Shown here: piece after piece, positions 20,362 to 31,954 of the stretch
How positions within the stretch are numbered: the stretch's first letter is position 1
How the letters are laid out: the number at the start of each line of letters is the position of its first letter
Assembly: GCA_028751875.1 (NCBI GenBank)
Contig: CM054134.1
Span: forward strand, 65,450,009-65,514,008
Length of the DNA: 64,000 nt
DNA from: Rapana venosa
Taxonomy: Eukaryota; Mollusca; Gastropoda; Neogastropoda; Muricidae
Reading direction: 5' to 3'
Translations under genes and position numbers: made by a program
The notes under the pieces: generated by a model
Database searches by the model: none
Told to the model about the DNA's origin: nothing
Seen by the model: the letters and a program-made list of their open reading frames with translations, nothing else

Positions 20362-21890
20362 GTGCAATGGCACTTACCTATAGTCAGGACCACAAAAAAA
20401 TGGACTGCTGATAGTATAGCTAGTCTGCAAGGCTGCTTTGATTGCACTGACTGGGATATGTTTTATGATGTGTGTTCAGATCTGAATGAGCTCACTGATG
20501 TTATTTGTTCTTATATTTCATTTTGTGTTAGTTGTGTCATTCCAACTAAGGAGATAACCATTTACCCCAATAACAAGCCTTGGGTTACAAAGGATCTGAA
20601 ACGTGTTTTAAACAAAAAGAAAGTAGTATTTTACACAGGCACAGAACAACAAAAGAAGGAAGTAAATAAAGAAGTCAAAGCTGCTGTTGCACGGGCCAGA
20701 CGTATATATAAAAATAAGATAGAAGACAAGTTTGCGAGGAACAATTTTCGTGCTGCATGGCAGGGTATCAAAAATATGTCTGCAGTAAATATGGTAGGTG
20801 TCCAACATAGGTCAAAGATCAGTTTGCAGGGAGTATGTGATAACAACTTACCAGACCATCTAAACGCATTTTTTACTCGCTTTGAAAAGCATGATTTCTC
20901 AGATGAATTAAATGATCTGAAGCAATCCCTAGTTTCTGAGAATAGCGTCATTGTTGATGAAGAAATTATCTGTAAGCACTTAAAGGCAATAAATATTAAC
21001 AAATCTCCCGGACAGATGGTATATGTGGAAGAACCTGAAATTCTGCACTACTGAGCTTGCCAGTGTCCTTCAACACCTGTTCCAGGCCTCACTGGATACT
21101 TGTCAGATTCCTGTTATTTGGAAAACTTCCAATGTAATACCTCTTCCAAAGAAACCCAATCCTTCTCGGCCTAACGATTTTAGACCTGTAGCTCTCACAT
21201 CTCTTGTGATGAAAACGCTGGAAAAGATCGTAAAATCTCTCATTCTTTCTGCTACAGAGAAAGACCTTGACCCACTGCAATTTGCATACAGGTCTCGAAG
21301 GGGTGTCGAAGATGCCAAACTATTCATTTTGAACAAGTTGTATAGCCACTTGGAAACACCTGACTCTCATGCCAGAATATTGTTCGCTGACTTTAGTTCA
21401 GCTTTCAATACAATGCAGCCTCACGTTCTGGTTAACAAAATAATTTCAAAATTTGACTAGACAATCAACTTGTTCGTTGGCTGATTGAATTTTTAACCAA
21501 CAGACCACAGCGTGTTTTGGCCAACAAAATATCTTCTTCGGTTAGATTTACCTGCACTGGTTCTCGCAGGGTTGCGTCCTCTCACCACTTCTGTACATTC
21601 TATACACAGATGATTGCAGAAGCAACTATGGAAATTCCTTTCTGGTAAAGTTCGCAGACGATAGTGCTCTGTTATCCCTCTTATCCGGATCAGTCTTAGA
21701 CCACGGTCCAGCCCTCACCGAGTTTGTACACTGGTGTGACGAGGCCTATCTGGAGCTAAATGTTTCTAAAACTAAAGACCTGCTATCGACTTCAAAAGAT
21801 CAGGGCATACTCCTAAGAATATTATTATCCATAATCAAGAGGTTGAAAAACGTTTGACTATAAGTATTGGGAACTGTTTTTGACCACAAG
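20362..21890 (+). mobile_element. Rex1-like LINE fragment
   Basis: The first frame (20362-21053) reads NNKPWVTKDLKRVLNKKK, AAWQGIKNMSAVN and NINKSPG. After a frameshift at about 21015, 21023-21460 carries IPLPKKPNPSRPNDFRPVAL, DPLQFAYRSRRGVEDA and FADFSSAFNTMQPHVL. Beyond 21460 several frames are needed, and the sequence breaks off near 21890 in the region of the KYLG-type motif. The SSAFNT and PWVTKDL patterns are typical of Rex1/BABAR LINEs. No 3' tail was found. Confidence 0.8.
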
Positions 21891-22029
21891 TGTCCATCAG
21901 CAAAACTAACAGAAAAAGAAATTCTTTTGTGCCAGTAAGCATTCAAAATTTGAATTCACAATGAGGGTTGACTACCTAGTTTTTACATTTCTCTGAATTA
22001 TCTGCTGATTGTCATTGTTACGAGTGTAG

Positions 22030-22560
22030 TAAATAATAATTTGTGTGTGTGGTGTGTGGGTGGGTGTGTGAAATAAGTCTGTGTTTCTAGTCAACTGTCT
22101 TAAACATTGAATTCATATTTTGGGTTTGTATTGGGTGTGGGTGTGCGTGGGCGTGTTCGCACACAAACGTACGTGCGTGTGTACGTGCTGCGTATATGCG
22201 TGCGTAAAAATAAGTTTTTATGTCTTCTAGTCAATGGGTTTTAAATTGTGTTCACAATTGATGCGTGTGCGTGCTGGCGTTTGCGTGTGTCTTCAATTTT
22301 ACGTCTGTTCACTTAAAGTGATATTAGACGAACTTTAAGTGAACAGACACAGGCGTTTGCGTGTGTGTGCGCATGCGCGCGTGTGTGTGGTGTGTGTGTG
22401 TGTGTGTTCGTGACATTTTATTTGAAAACCAATATGAAATATAGCTTTTGTGTCTTTGATATATTTGATGAGTATCAATCTGCCTGTCAGTATTGTAATT
22501 GCCCTTCATGGGATGATTAAAGTGTTTTTGACTTTGACTTGACTTTGACTTTGACTTACC
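22030..22560. repeat. GT-rich region with a palindromic motif, copy 2
   Basis: GT/GC-rich microsatellite DNA. Within it, 22303-22319 (gtctgttcacttaaagt) is the exact reverse complement of 22332-22348, a perfect 17-bp inverted repeat with a 12-base loop. It includes the shared motif tcttcaattttacgtctg at 22290. Confidence 0.75.
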
Positions 22561-22589
22561 TACATGCCCAATTCCCCCTCCCTCCTCCC

Positions 22590-22862
22590 CTCACACACAC
22601 ACACACACTCACACATGCACCCACCCACCCTCACACAGGCAAGCATGCATGCATGTGTGTGCACGCACACACATGCACACGCACACATACAGAGGAGTAC
22701 AAACATAATGATAATAAAAATAATGAACCATTTATGTTTTATTTTACATAATTTCTCTATCCATACCAAACCCCCCACCCCCACCTCCCAACCCCTTCAC
22801 ACACACTAGACACACAACAACACACACACGCACCACACACACACACACACAACACACACAAT
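22590..22862. repeat. CA microsatellites
   Basis: Two CA-rich clusters at 22592-22690 and 22796-22862 with a short AT-rich spacer. The following stretch to 23470 has a C-run near 23150-23167 and no gene. Confidence 0.85.
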
Positions 22863-23473
22863 GCCACAAAGTAAATACACTCAAACATTATATGAGTATA
22901 CAGTGCTAACTACATATCCAACTGCAGAATACAACACTTGACACACACAGAAATTTGATTTCTTGCTTTGTTTTTTTGTTTGTTTGTGGTTTTTGTTTGT
23001 TTGCTTTTTAATCACGGCAATGAGATATTTGCTGCAAATGAAAACATCAGTCACTGACAGCAGGGATCAACCTGCAAAACAACTAAGTGCTTTTGCATTT
23101 TGAGCTTTGAAAACTGAATGTCAGCAGTCATGGGATGACATACTGATTCCCCCGCCCCCCCCTCCCCAGGAGTGTAAACATAAATCAATCAAATTTTAAG
23201 ACAGAAAATTTAAGCAGTATTGAAAGTAGGAGACTCTCACCCCCCCCTTCTTCATGGGGATGCCAGGGGTATGTCAGTATAAATAGCATTCCCACCTTCT
23301 GGAAATTCTGTGCTAGGATCTCCCTCTTTTCTATCCCTCTTTGTGTCTGCTTTGTTCCTTTCTTTGCTGTCACCTCCTTGTCTATTTTCTGCCTTCTTGG
23401 TCCATTCTGCTGCATTTTTTCCAGAAAGACTTAATCCTTGCTGCATGTTGCCTTTTTTTCAACACGCTGTATC

Positions 23474-23970
23474 TTCTGGGTGTACAGCCACCTATGGTTT
23501 TTGAGAAGGTACATACCCTTTACCGTACCTCCTGGGTGTACAGCCACCCATGGCTTTAAAGGTAAGGTAAAGGAGTCCCATAACCTATAAGGTCGTAAGG
23601 GGGCGAGGCGTCAGAGACCTCACTTCTCTAGGGCCAGCATATTGAGGGCGGCGCCCATCTCCTCTCCCTCGCTGCTTTACCTTCCCTGACCCTAAAGAGG
23701 GCAGGTACCCATTTACAGCTGGGTGAACTGGGGGAACTGTACTGAAGCCAAGGCGCGCAAACGGTCACCCATCCAAGTGGTAACCATGCTCGACGCTGCT
23801 TAACTTGGCTGGGGGAAAGCGAGTGCTCCGACCACTGAGCTATCCCGTCCCCTACCCATGGCTTTAGGGTAGGCATAACCTGCTACCCTACCTCCTGAGT
23901 GTACAGCCACCCATGTTTTAGAATATTCATAACCCACTACTGTACCTCCTGGGTGTACAGCCATCCATGG
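23474..23970 (+). repeat. Tandem repeat of about 57-60 bp, four units, interrupted by a SINE
   Basis: Units share tacctcctgggtgtacagcc followed by acccatggctttag. Units begin near 23474, 23528, 23889 and 23946; the second is split by a SINE2 insertion at 23559-23853. Confidence 0.8.
23559..23853 (-). mobile_element. SINE2, full-length copy with 13-bp target duplication
   Basis: The minus strand reads ggggacgggatagctcagtg, then the 5S-like box tggttaccacttggatggg and the cccagctgtaaatgggtacc body, closely matching 3496-3793. The perfect direct repeat acccatggcttta lies at 23546-23558 and 23854-23866 and is part of the host tandem unit. Confidence 0.9.
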
Positions 23971-24480
23971 TGTCTGGAAAGGAAATAAAGCTTGCGAGAA
24001 GGCTGAAGTTCTTTACCTTTATTGTGGTTGCATAACAACCCCATGATTTGAAGAGACTACTAACTAAGGTAGACCTTCATACTGGATGTTGAATAACCTG
24101 AGCTGCCTTGGAGGAGTCTGCCTTTATGTGTAAGCAGGTTTGTAAGAAGGGAAGTTCCTTTCTTACAATAGATCTAGTACTTGAGATGCGTAAAAGCATG
24201 CACTCAGACATACAAACACATGCACTGGAGCTATCAGTAAAGGAAAAAAAAAAGCCTATTACTTTACAGTGCACCTGCGTAAATATGCACTCTTCTATCA
24301 ATATCTTTACCACTGTGTTGATTATTAATTTAATAATAGTAATAATAATAATGAACATTGATAGTTCAAGTGTCACCACAAGATCTGCTTTAAACATATC
24401 AGTCTCATGATGTGTCTAAGGTTGATGAGTCAAAAACTCCAGATCAGGAAGCCTATCATAGATCTATGTAATGGCAGCCA

Positions 24481-24482
<2 letters not shown>

Positions 24483-24520
<38 letters not shown>

Positions 24521-24534
24521 ACACACACACACCA
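24483..24534. repeat. Poly-C run followed by a CA run
   Basis: An uninterrupted run of nearly 40 C followed by (AC)n. Length is likely unreliable. The preceding stretch 23971-24482 has no recognised gene. Confidence 0.9.
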
Positions 24535-24616
24535 CACACTTTTATGCAATCTCACAGATGATTTAACGCCTATCACTAACCTCTGACAACACTGACCCTC
24601 GAAACACTACAATACT

Positions 24617-27065
24617 GTTCTCAGCCAACTGCTTGATGAGCATGCACCTCCCACTGACCATCGCCTGCCTGACAGGCCCTGTGCACCATGGTACACCCAT
24701 GACATCCTGGTTGCAAAGCGCAAACGCAGGCAACTAGAGCGGCAGTGGTGAAAAACAAAAACAGAAATCAACAAGCAGCTCTTCCGAAAACAAATAAACA
24801 AAGTCAAACCTTTAATTCTTTCAGAAAAAACAAAGTACTACTCTTCTCAAGTTCTTGATGCCAAGTCAATGAAATCTCTCTTTTCCTTCACGTCCACTCT
24901 GCTTGGATCTGTGAAGGCAAGCCCTCTGCCTTCCATCCACAACCACTCTGAACTTCCTTCTATATTTTCTGCATTCTTTTTCTGACAAAATCCGTAACAT
25001 CCATTCCAGATTGGATCAGACTCCTTTCCAGCCTGGACTTCCTGATCCCCAATTCTCTGGTACTCCTCTCCTTTTCTTTCATCCAACATGTGAGAAAGAA
25101 ATCATGACAATACTGAAAGGAATGACTATAAAAATCATGTCACCTCAATCCCATACCTGCTTCTCTTTTTGTACAGTGCCTACCACAACTTATACCCGCT
25201 ATCACGAAAATAGTGAACTCATCTCTTGTTTCAGGAAATGTTCCATCATCTCTCAAAACTGCAATAGTTACACTTCTACTCAAAAAAGCATGACCTTCAC
25301 CCTAACATTCTGAAGAATTATAGACCTGTTTCTAACCTACCTTTCCTCTCAAGTTCAGAGTGGTTGTGGATGGAAGGCAGAGGGCTTGCCTTCACAGATC
25401 CAAGCAGAGTGGACGTGAAGGAAAAGAGAGATTTCATTGACTTGGCATCAAGAACTTGAGAAGAGTAGTACTTTGTTTTTTCTGAAAGAATTAAAGGTTT
25501 GACTTTGTTTATTTGTTTTCGGAAGAGCTGCTTGTTGATTTCTGTTTTTGTTTTTCACCACTGCCGCTCTAGTTCTTCTCAATAACCAATAACAGTCTTC
25601 TTCCTGAGTTTCAGTCTGCCTATTGCATCAACCATAGTACTGAAACTACCCTAGTCCATACCTTAAATACTCTTCTACTTGCTTCTGACTTGGGGAAAAT
25701 CTTTCTTCTCACTCTACTCGACTTATCTGCAGCCTTCGACACTATTGACCATTCAATTCTTCTCTCCCGTCTTCAAAAAACATTTGGTGTTACTAGCACA
25801 GCCCTCTCCTGGTTCAGTTCATACCTTACTGACTGACAGTCACAGTAAACAAGATACAGTCAATACCTGCCAAACTGGAATGTGGTGTCCCGCAGGGATC
25901 AGTTCTTGTCCCTTTTCTTTTTCACTCTCTATACTGCTCCACTATCACATATAATAAACCATCATCATGTCATCTATCATTTTTATGCAGATGACTCTCA
26001 GATTCAAAGTAGCATTACACCTGAAAATCTGCCTTCTTTCTCAACAAATATGGCCTACTGCTTTCAAGATATCCAAAAGTGGATGATACAAAACAAGTTA
26101 CAGTTAAACGCAGATAAAGCTGAAGCCACGCTTGTAGGGACCAAACACAAACTCTCTTCCATTACAACAACTTCAATAGAACTCGGCAATAAATCAGTCC
26201 CTCTATCCACTGCTGTGAAGTATCTAGGAGTTGTTATTGACAACACACTGTCTATGCAAAAAATTAATCACCCAGACCTGCCAGTCATGCTACTATCAAT
26301 TAGGGCATATTAGTGCAATTTGAAAGTACCTGTCCACTGATGCAATATCCAAACTTGTTGTGTTTCTCACTCTCTCACGTCTGGACTTTGGCAATTCTCT
26401 TTTAGCTGGTCTGCCAGCAACATCTATCCACTCCCTTCAACGTATACAAAACTCTGCAGCTTGACTAGTCCTCAGAAAGAAAAAATCTTAACACATTATT
26501 CCTCTCTTGCGATATCTCCACTGGTTGCCTGTGCCACAGAGAGTAAACTATAAGATCAGTACCCTCTGTTCCAAATGTCTCTACCAAACAGCACCCTCCT
26601 ACCTCTGTGAATGTCATGACCTGTACACTGCTTCTCGTTCCCTCCGCTCTGCTGCAGATACCTTGTGCTTATGAATACCTAGATTCAATCAGTCCACTGT
26701 TGGTCGTCGCTCTTTCTCTAGTTCTGGTCCAACCATCTGGAACGACCTTCCTCTCTCTCTTCGACAAAAGCCTACTTATGACACATTTAAATCCAGCCTC
26801 AAGACTTATTTATTTCAAACCTAACTTTTCCCTTCCTCTTTCATCTCAAAACTGCCCCTGCCTTCAACAGCTCAAAACCCATTACCCTGCCAAAGCCTAC
26901 AACCTGTGTGTGTGTGTGTGTGTGTGTATAGGTGCGTACATTTGAATTTTGTTTAAGCTTTTAATAGTTATTGGCTGCATGACTCTAAGAATATGTTGAA
27001 TGCAAGCGCTCTGATTTGTCTTTGCAAGATATAGCGCTATACAAATTCCATTTTTTATTATTATG
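24617..27065 (+). mobile_element. L2/CR1-like LINE, decayed, with an inverted duplication (copy C)
   Basis: It aligns with copy B from about 14397 to its tail: the 5' linker at 24640-24960, ILKGMTIK at about 25110, ECGVPQGSV at about 25880, FYADDSQ at about 25985, LQLNADKAEATLVGT at 26098, then SVPLSTAVKYLGVVIDN and a C-terminus in changing frames to about 26820. The 3' UTR has a GT run and tatagcgctatacaaattcc plus (ATT)n. Stops and frameshifts are frequent. Bases 25351-25574 replace the normal segment with an inverted copy of 24732-24955. Confidence 0.88.
25351..25574 (-). repeat. Perfect inverted copy of 24732-24955 inside L2 copy C
   Basis: These 224 bases appear identical to the reverse complement of 24732-24955, with equal length and no mismatch found by eye. 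In copy B the equivalent position holds the codons around VLEREVLKQLNNHL, which are missing here. Confidence 0.9.
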
Positions 27066-27639
27066 ATTATTTACGTAAAAGCATGCCTTTGATGTTGTGG
27101 ACCTTCCATCCTCACCCCCACCCCATGAATGCACCTTTGCTTTTATTTTGCTTATATTTATATATCTATCTCTCTCTTTCTCTCTCTCATATTGCTCTCG
27201 AGAAGTGTTCACGATTGCAGAAAGTCGACTGTCATTGAACTCCTGCTAAATTAATTGCTAATTTGCTAATTACTCTGTACTTACCACCACTAACTAATTG
27301 TGGTTGTAATGGTCTGATCAGTTTGCTCGTGCTGATGTCTATAGTATAAATTTTGTTTATCAAAAGTCAAAATTATTTTCAAAAATTGAAATTCATCATG
27401 TGAAGCAAGCCTACTATCCCACATAGGGAAAAGTTGCAGCACTGGTTTGGCTGTGCAGTGAAGTTCATCTCTCACAGTGCATGCTGACTTGGGGGGCCTC
27501 CTTCATGCCACATGTGAAAACAGCTGACCAGTTGAACGGCAATAATGTTGGCGCTGCAACTACGTATGAATGTTACAATAATTCCCTAACAGCCCCCCCC
27601 AACCCTTTTATTTTATTGTTTCTTTAATATATCTATCGG
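27066..27639. other. Unassigned DNA
   Basis: AT-rich DNA with a short CT run at 27167-27187 and a C-run at 27593-27600. Nothing recognised. Confidence 0.6.
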
Positions 27640-30600
27640 GGTGGCGGGGTGAAATTATTTCACCAACAGGAGAAGTAAGGTGCCTCCTTCCCTCCGCTAG
27701 CCTGTGGGAGATCCTTGGGCAAGATCGGGTACCCACTTAGCCTCCCGATCAGGGTTACGTGAAGTCATGGAAGGCAGGTGATGGATGATGTGTTGAGCAG
27801 CCGAATAGTTTTTGGGAACTGGCCAGCACTTCAATGTGTTAGGCAGATGATACTAATGATTTACAATGGCTAAGACATCCCTCAGTCGAGCACTGCTCCT
27901 ATAGAAAGTAATTGCAGCCTACTATAGGTATACTCGCAAAGAATGTCATGGTAATCAGAAAGAAACAGAATACAGATAACAGCGTGAAGGGGGCTTCCAG
28001 TTTATCTGGAAGTTCCTCGCTCGGTAGGGTGGATTATGTGCGACGGTAACCCTTGATGTCATCCAGAACTGTCCGCATCAGAAAACCTCTCAGAATGGGT
28101 ACATGGAAGTACGGACTATCTACAAAAAGGAAAATTGGAAAATTCAAACAAGAAATGGAAAGAATGAACCTCAATATACTAGGACTTTCAGAAGTGAGAT
28201 GGAAAGGAGCAGGCTGCATAACATCCGACAACTTCACCATTCTTTACTAGGAGGAGATCAACACCGGGAAAGGAGTTGGCATGTTTTCTAGATCAAGAAA
28301 CCTCAAAGGACCATCAAAGGTTTCTGGACTGTAAATGACGAGTCCTGTTATAAAACTTAAGGGCACACCTTTCGACATTGGAATAGTACAAGTATATGCA
28401 CCAACAGCTGATAAAGATGACACAGAAATTGAGGAGTTTTATGAAATATCAAAAAAGGCAATGAAGCAACTGAAGTCTCAAGATATCAGAATAATAATGG
28501 GTAACCTCAATTAAAAGGGTAGGGAAAAGGGAAAGATGAAACCACAGTTGGCCCTTTTGGAATAGGAGTGAGAATGAAAGGAGAGCAGCTCCGGAATGGT
28601 GCAAGGAACAAAAGCTGGCTGTCATGAAAACATGGTTTGAAAACCACCCAAGAAGATGTGGACATGGAAAAGCCCTGGCGACAGAACCAGGAATCAAATA
28701 GATTACATCCTGATTCAAGAACGCTTCCGAAAATTTATAACATCTTGTAAGTCCATGCCAGGTGCAGACTGGAAGTGATCATGTCCAGTTATCTGGACAA
28801 TGCGACCTAAAATTGAAAAAGTTGTCAAAAGCAAAAAGAACACCAAAACTGCAAATGAACATGCTACAAACTGACGAAGAAATCAAAGAAAAATACAAGA
28901 TCAAATTTTGGAAACAAATTTGATGGCCTAGATAAATCACCACTACAGAGGAAAAATGGCAGATGATGAAGATAGCATCAGCGAGGCAGCAAAAGAATAT
29001 ATACCAGTTTAAAAAATAAAAAGGGGAACATAAAAAGTGGATGAGCTCCGAGATTTTAAACCTAATGGAAAACAGGAGAAAGGCAAAAGTAGATGAAAAA
29101 GTATAAGAACTGGGACAAATGGTTAAGAAAAAATGTAATGAAGCCAAGGAAGAATGGATCAATATGCAGTGCAAGGAAATTAAATGAATGAAAATTTTTG
29201 ATAGCAACTTATGCATGAAAAATAAAAGATGTGACAGGGAAGAAATCATCTGCCAAAACAGGTTGTATAAAGTCGAGAGATGGGGATATACTCATGGAAA
29301 AAGAAGATATTCTTAACAGGTGGTCAGAATACATCGAAGAGTTATACCACGACGACAGAGGTCCACCTCCTCATATTAGCAACGAAGATGGCCAAAAAAT
29401 CATGGAAGACGAAGTGAGACATGCACTCAGCAAGATGAAAAGTGGTAAGTCGCCAGAACCTGATGATATCCCATCTGAATTTATAACAGCCCTGGATGAA
29501 GTGGGAATTAAGGCAGTCACAAAACTACTAAACAATATATATGACACAGGAGAGATTCCGACAGATATGAAGAAGTCCATCTACATTGCGATCCCTAAGA
29601 AACGGGTACAGCTGAATGTGACCAACATCGTACAATCAGCCTGATGAGTCACCTCACCAAAGTTCTTTTACGAATACTCATGAAGAGAATGAGAAATAAA
29701 ATACTCCCAGAAATATCAGAAACGCAATTTGGATTCATGGCAGACAAAGGCACCAGAAATGCAAACTTCGCATTGAAAACTCTCATGGAAAGATCCACGG
29801 GTCCGAAAGACCTGTACCTCTGCTTCATTGATACTCAAAAGCGTTCGACAAAATTTGACACTCGACTTGTTTGATATTCTGGCAGGGCTATACATCGACG
29901 GGAAAGATCTTCGAGTCCTCAAAAAACATATATTGGGAACAGGAGGCAGCATTAGAGTCGACAAAGACATCAGCAATATAGACCAATCTGCAGGGGTGTG
30001 AGGCAGGGCTGCGTGTTTCTCGCCTGATTTATTTAATGTATATAGTGAAATAATCTACGAAATATTGAGAATCATGAGGGAATTAGTGTAGGTGGCCACA
30101 ACACAACAACCTGAGATATGCAGATGACACAGTCCTTATCGCCCACTCTGAAGAAAAACTGCAAAAGATTTTTAAAAACAGTAACAGACGAAAGTGAAAA
30201 GAAAGGATTACAGCTCAATGCAAAGGAAGACAGAATGCAACGAAAAATGATCTCGAAAAAGCTTGGTTAAAAACACCAAGGCCCCAAAGCAATACTGTAA
30301 AGGAGAGGAATCAGACAAGTAAACACCTTTAAATACCTTGGTTTGTACTATCACCCCAGACGGCAAGTTTGGGCACAGAAATCAAGAAGAGATCGGTCAA
30401 TCTAAGGCAACTTTTAACAAACATGAAATGCATTTTTTTCCAACAGTAAGATAAGCCTCAAGACAAAGATCCATGTTTTGAGAGCCTACGTAAAGGTCCA
30501 TTCTTCTGTACGGAAAGTGAGTGCTGGACCCTAGCCAAGGACACAGAACAGCGACTAGAAGCAGTGAAATGGGTTCATTTCCGGAGAATCATGAAAATCT

Positions 30601-30935
30601 CATGGACAAAAAGAAAAACTAATGCAGAAGTAATGGAATGGCTGGGTACAAGAGATCCCTTCTCAACACCATCAGAGAAAGAAGCTCAAATTTTTCGGCC
30701 ATATAATCAGGGTGACGGACTAGAGAAACTGTTATGGAGTTTGGGAAAATCTGTGGAAACAAGAGCAGAGGAAGACAACACACAAAATTCACAGACAGCG
30801 TAAAAAATTGCAACGAATAAAGAGGGCACCAACAATGAGCTCATGAGAGGGACCGAGAACAGGGAAGAATGGAGAGCCATGATCGTCGATGTCTGCAGGA
30901 CCAGACCGGACACTTGAAGAAGAAGAGGAATATAT
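27640..30935 (+). mobile_element. RTE-like LINE with endonuclease and reverse transcriptase remains
   Basis: About 400 bp of non-coding sequence lead into an endonuclease-like start: MGTWKYGLSTKRK, MNLNILGLSEVRWKGAG and ITSDNFTILY (28096-28250), then IIMG near 28495. The RT part includes KMKSGKSPEPDDIPSEFI (29437), DLYLCFIDTQKRSTKFDTRL (29811) and LRYADDTVLIAHSE (30112), and the C-terminus includes WVHFRRIMKISW near 30570. Many stops and frameshifts show an old, dead copy. The end is a gaagaagaagagg-type tail. The protein resembles the 'craniofacial development protein 2-like' RTE group; clade by recollection. Confidence 0.85.
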
Positions 30936-30969
30936 CTATTTTCATTTTTTTCATTTTCTTTTTGTATGT

Positions 30970-31954
30970 TCATGATGAAGTGTCATTAATGCCAGCCATA
31001 GACACTGATTACAGCAATGGCAGAATACACTACTTCCGATCCTTGTTCCAAAGTGGAGGAACAAATCAAGCTAAAGAAACTTCAACCAACCCTGGATGAA
31101 ATACAAAAATGATTCTCCTGTGATACAAAAGAACTGATAGTGTGGCAAAACGTACTTTTGTACCGCTACTTAGCTGTATCACATAATTCATTTTTTGCCA
31201 GAATTGCTGACTATGACAGTGACATAATAATAATAATAATGTATGGAATTTATATAGCGCTGAATCTTGTAAAGCAACAAATCAAAGCGCTCAGACTATG
31301 ACAGTGACATGAACGAACTGCCTTCATCCCCAAACTGGATCACCACTTTGCCCCCCAAGCTGCACAAGACTGTGATATGCCTGTATCATAATTCATTCAA
31401 CAAAAGTGTCTCAGTGACTCTGCACTATTCTCCCTCTCAGTCTTCAGGCACCCTGTTGTGCCAAGGAAATGACTGTGTGCAATGGTACTCACGTGAGTGT
31501 GAAGCCCTGAAAACAGTGTGTGGACTATATGCGGACAATTTATTGTGACAACTGGCAAGTCTGTGTTGAATATGCCTCTGGTTTTTTACACCAACCCATT
31601 ACGTTCACACCATGGACATGTGTTGCCAAAAAGTGACGGTATGCTGGGTGCTTCTCCTCAAACTGACTGTACCCCCCTGCTTATGTCTTGTGAGCAGCAT
31701 CAACCCTCTCCCCAAGGTGTTGTTCTTATGTCTCCCACTCCTTCCGCGAGGGAAACAGATGTCCCACCCTTAAAACTATTAACGCCAATCCGCAAAAAGA
31801 CTAAGCATTACAGAAGGTGTACCTTGTGCTTCACACCCAAACAGGACAAACACAAGTCACTTCTTGTTTGTGCATGTTCTAAAAAACTTTGTCAGCTGGA
31901 AACCATTCTTGAGGACATTGTTAATGAAAACAAACGGTTTACAAACATCTCATC
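30970..31954 (+). pseudogene. Unknown broken ORF, interrupted by a 68-bp insertion
   Basis: I do not recognise the protein. Removing the insert at 31226-31293 and one target duplication gives a frame reading KELIVWQNVLLYRYLAVS, SFFARIADYDSDMNELPSSP and on to a stop near 31548. One TGA lies upstream, after KLKKLQPTLDEIQK. A second frame (31518 onward) carries RRCTLCFTPKQDKHKSLLVC and ACSKKLC, a cysteine-rich segment that could bind zinc, then LETILEDIVNENKRF. An RTE-like insertion at 31955 cuts the end. It may be a transposon ORF or an old gene copy. Confidence 0.45.
31226..31293 (-). mobile_element. Stand-alone L2-type 3' tail, 68 bp
   Basis: Contains only (ATT)n, tggaatttatatagcgctga and aatcaaagcgctc (reverse orientation). 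A perfect 17-bp duplication, gactatgacagtgacat, lies at 31209-31225 and 31294-31310, proving an independent retrotransposition of just the tail. Confidence 0.92.
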
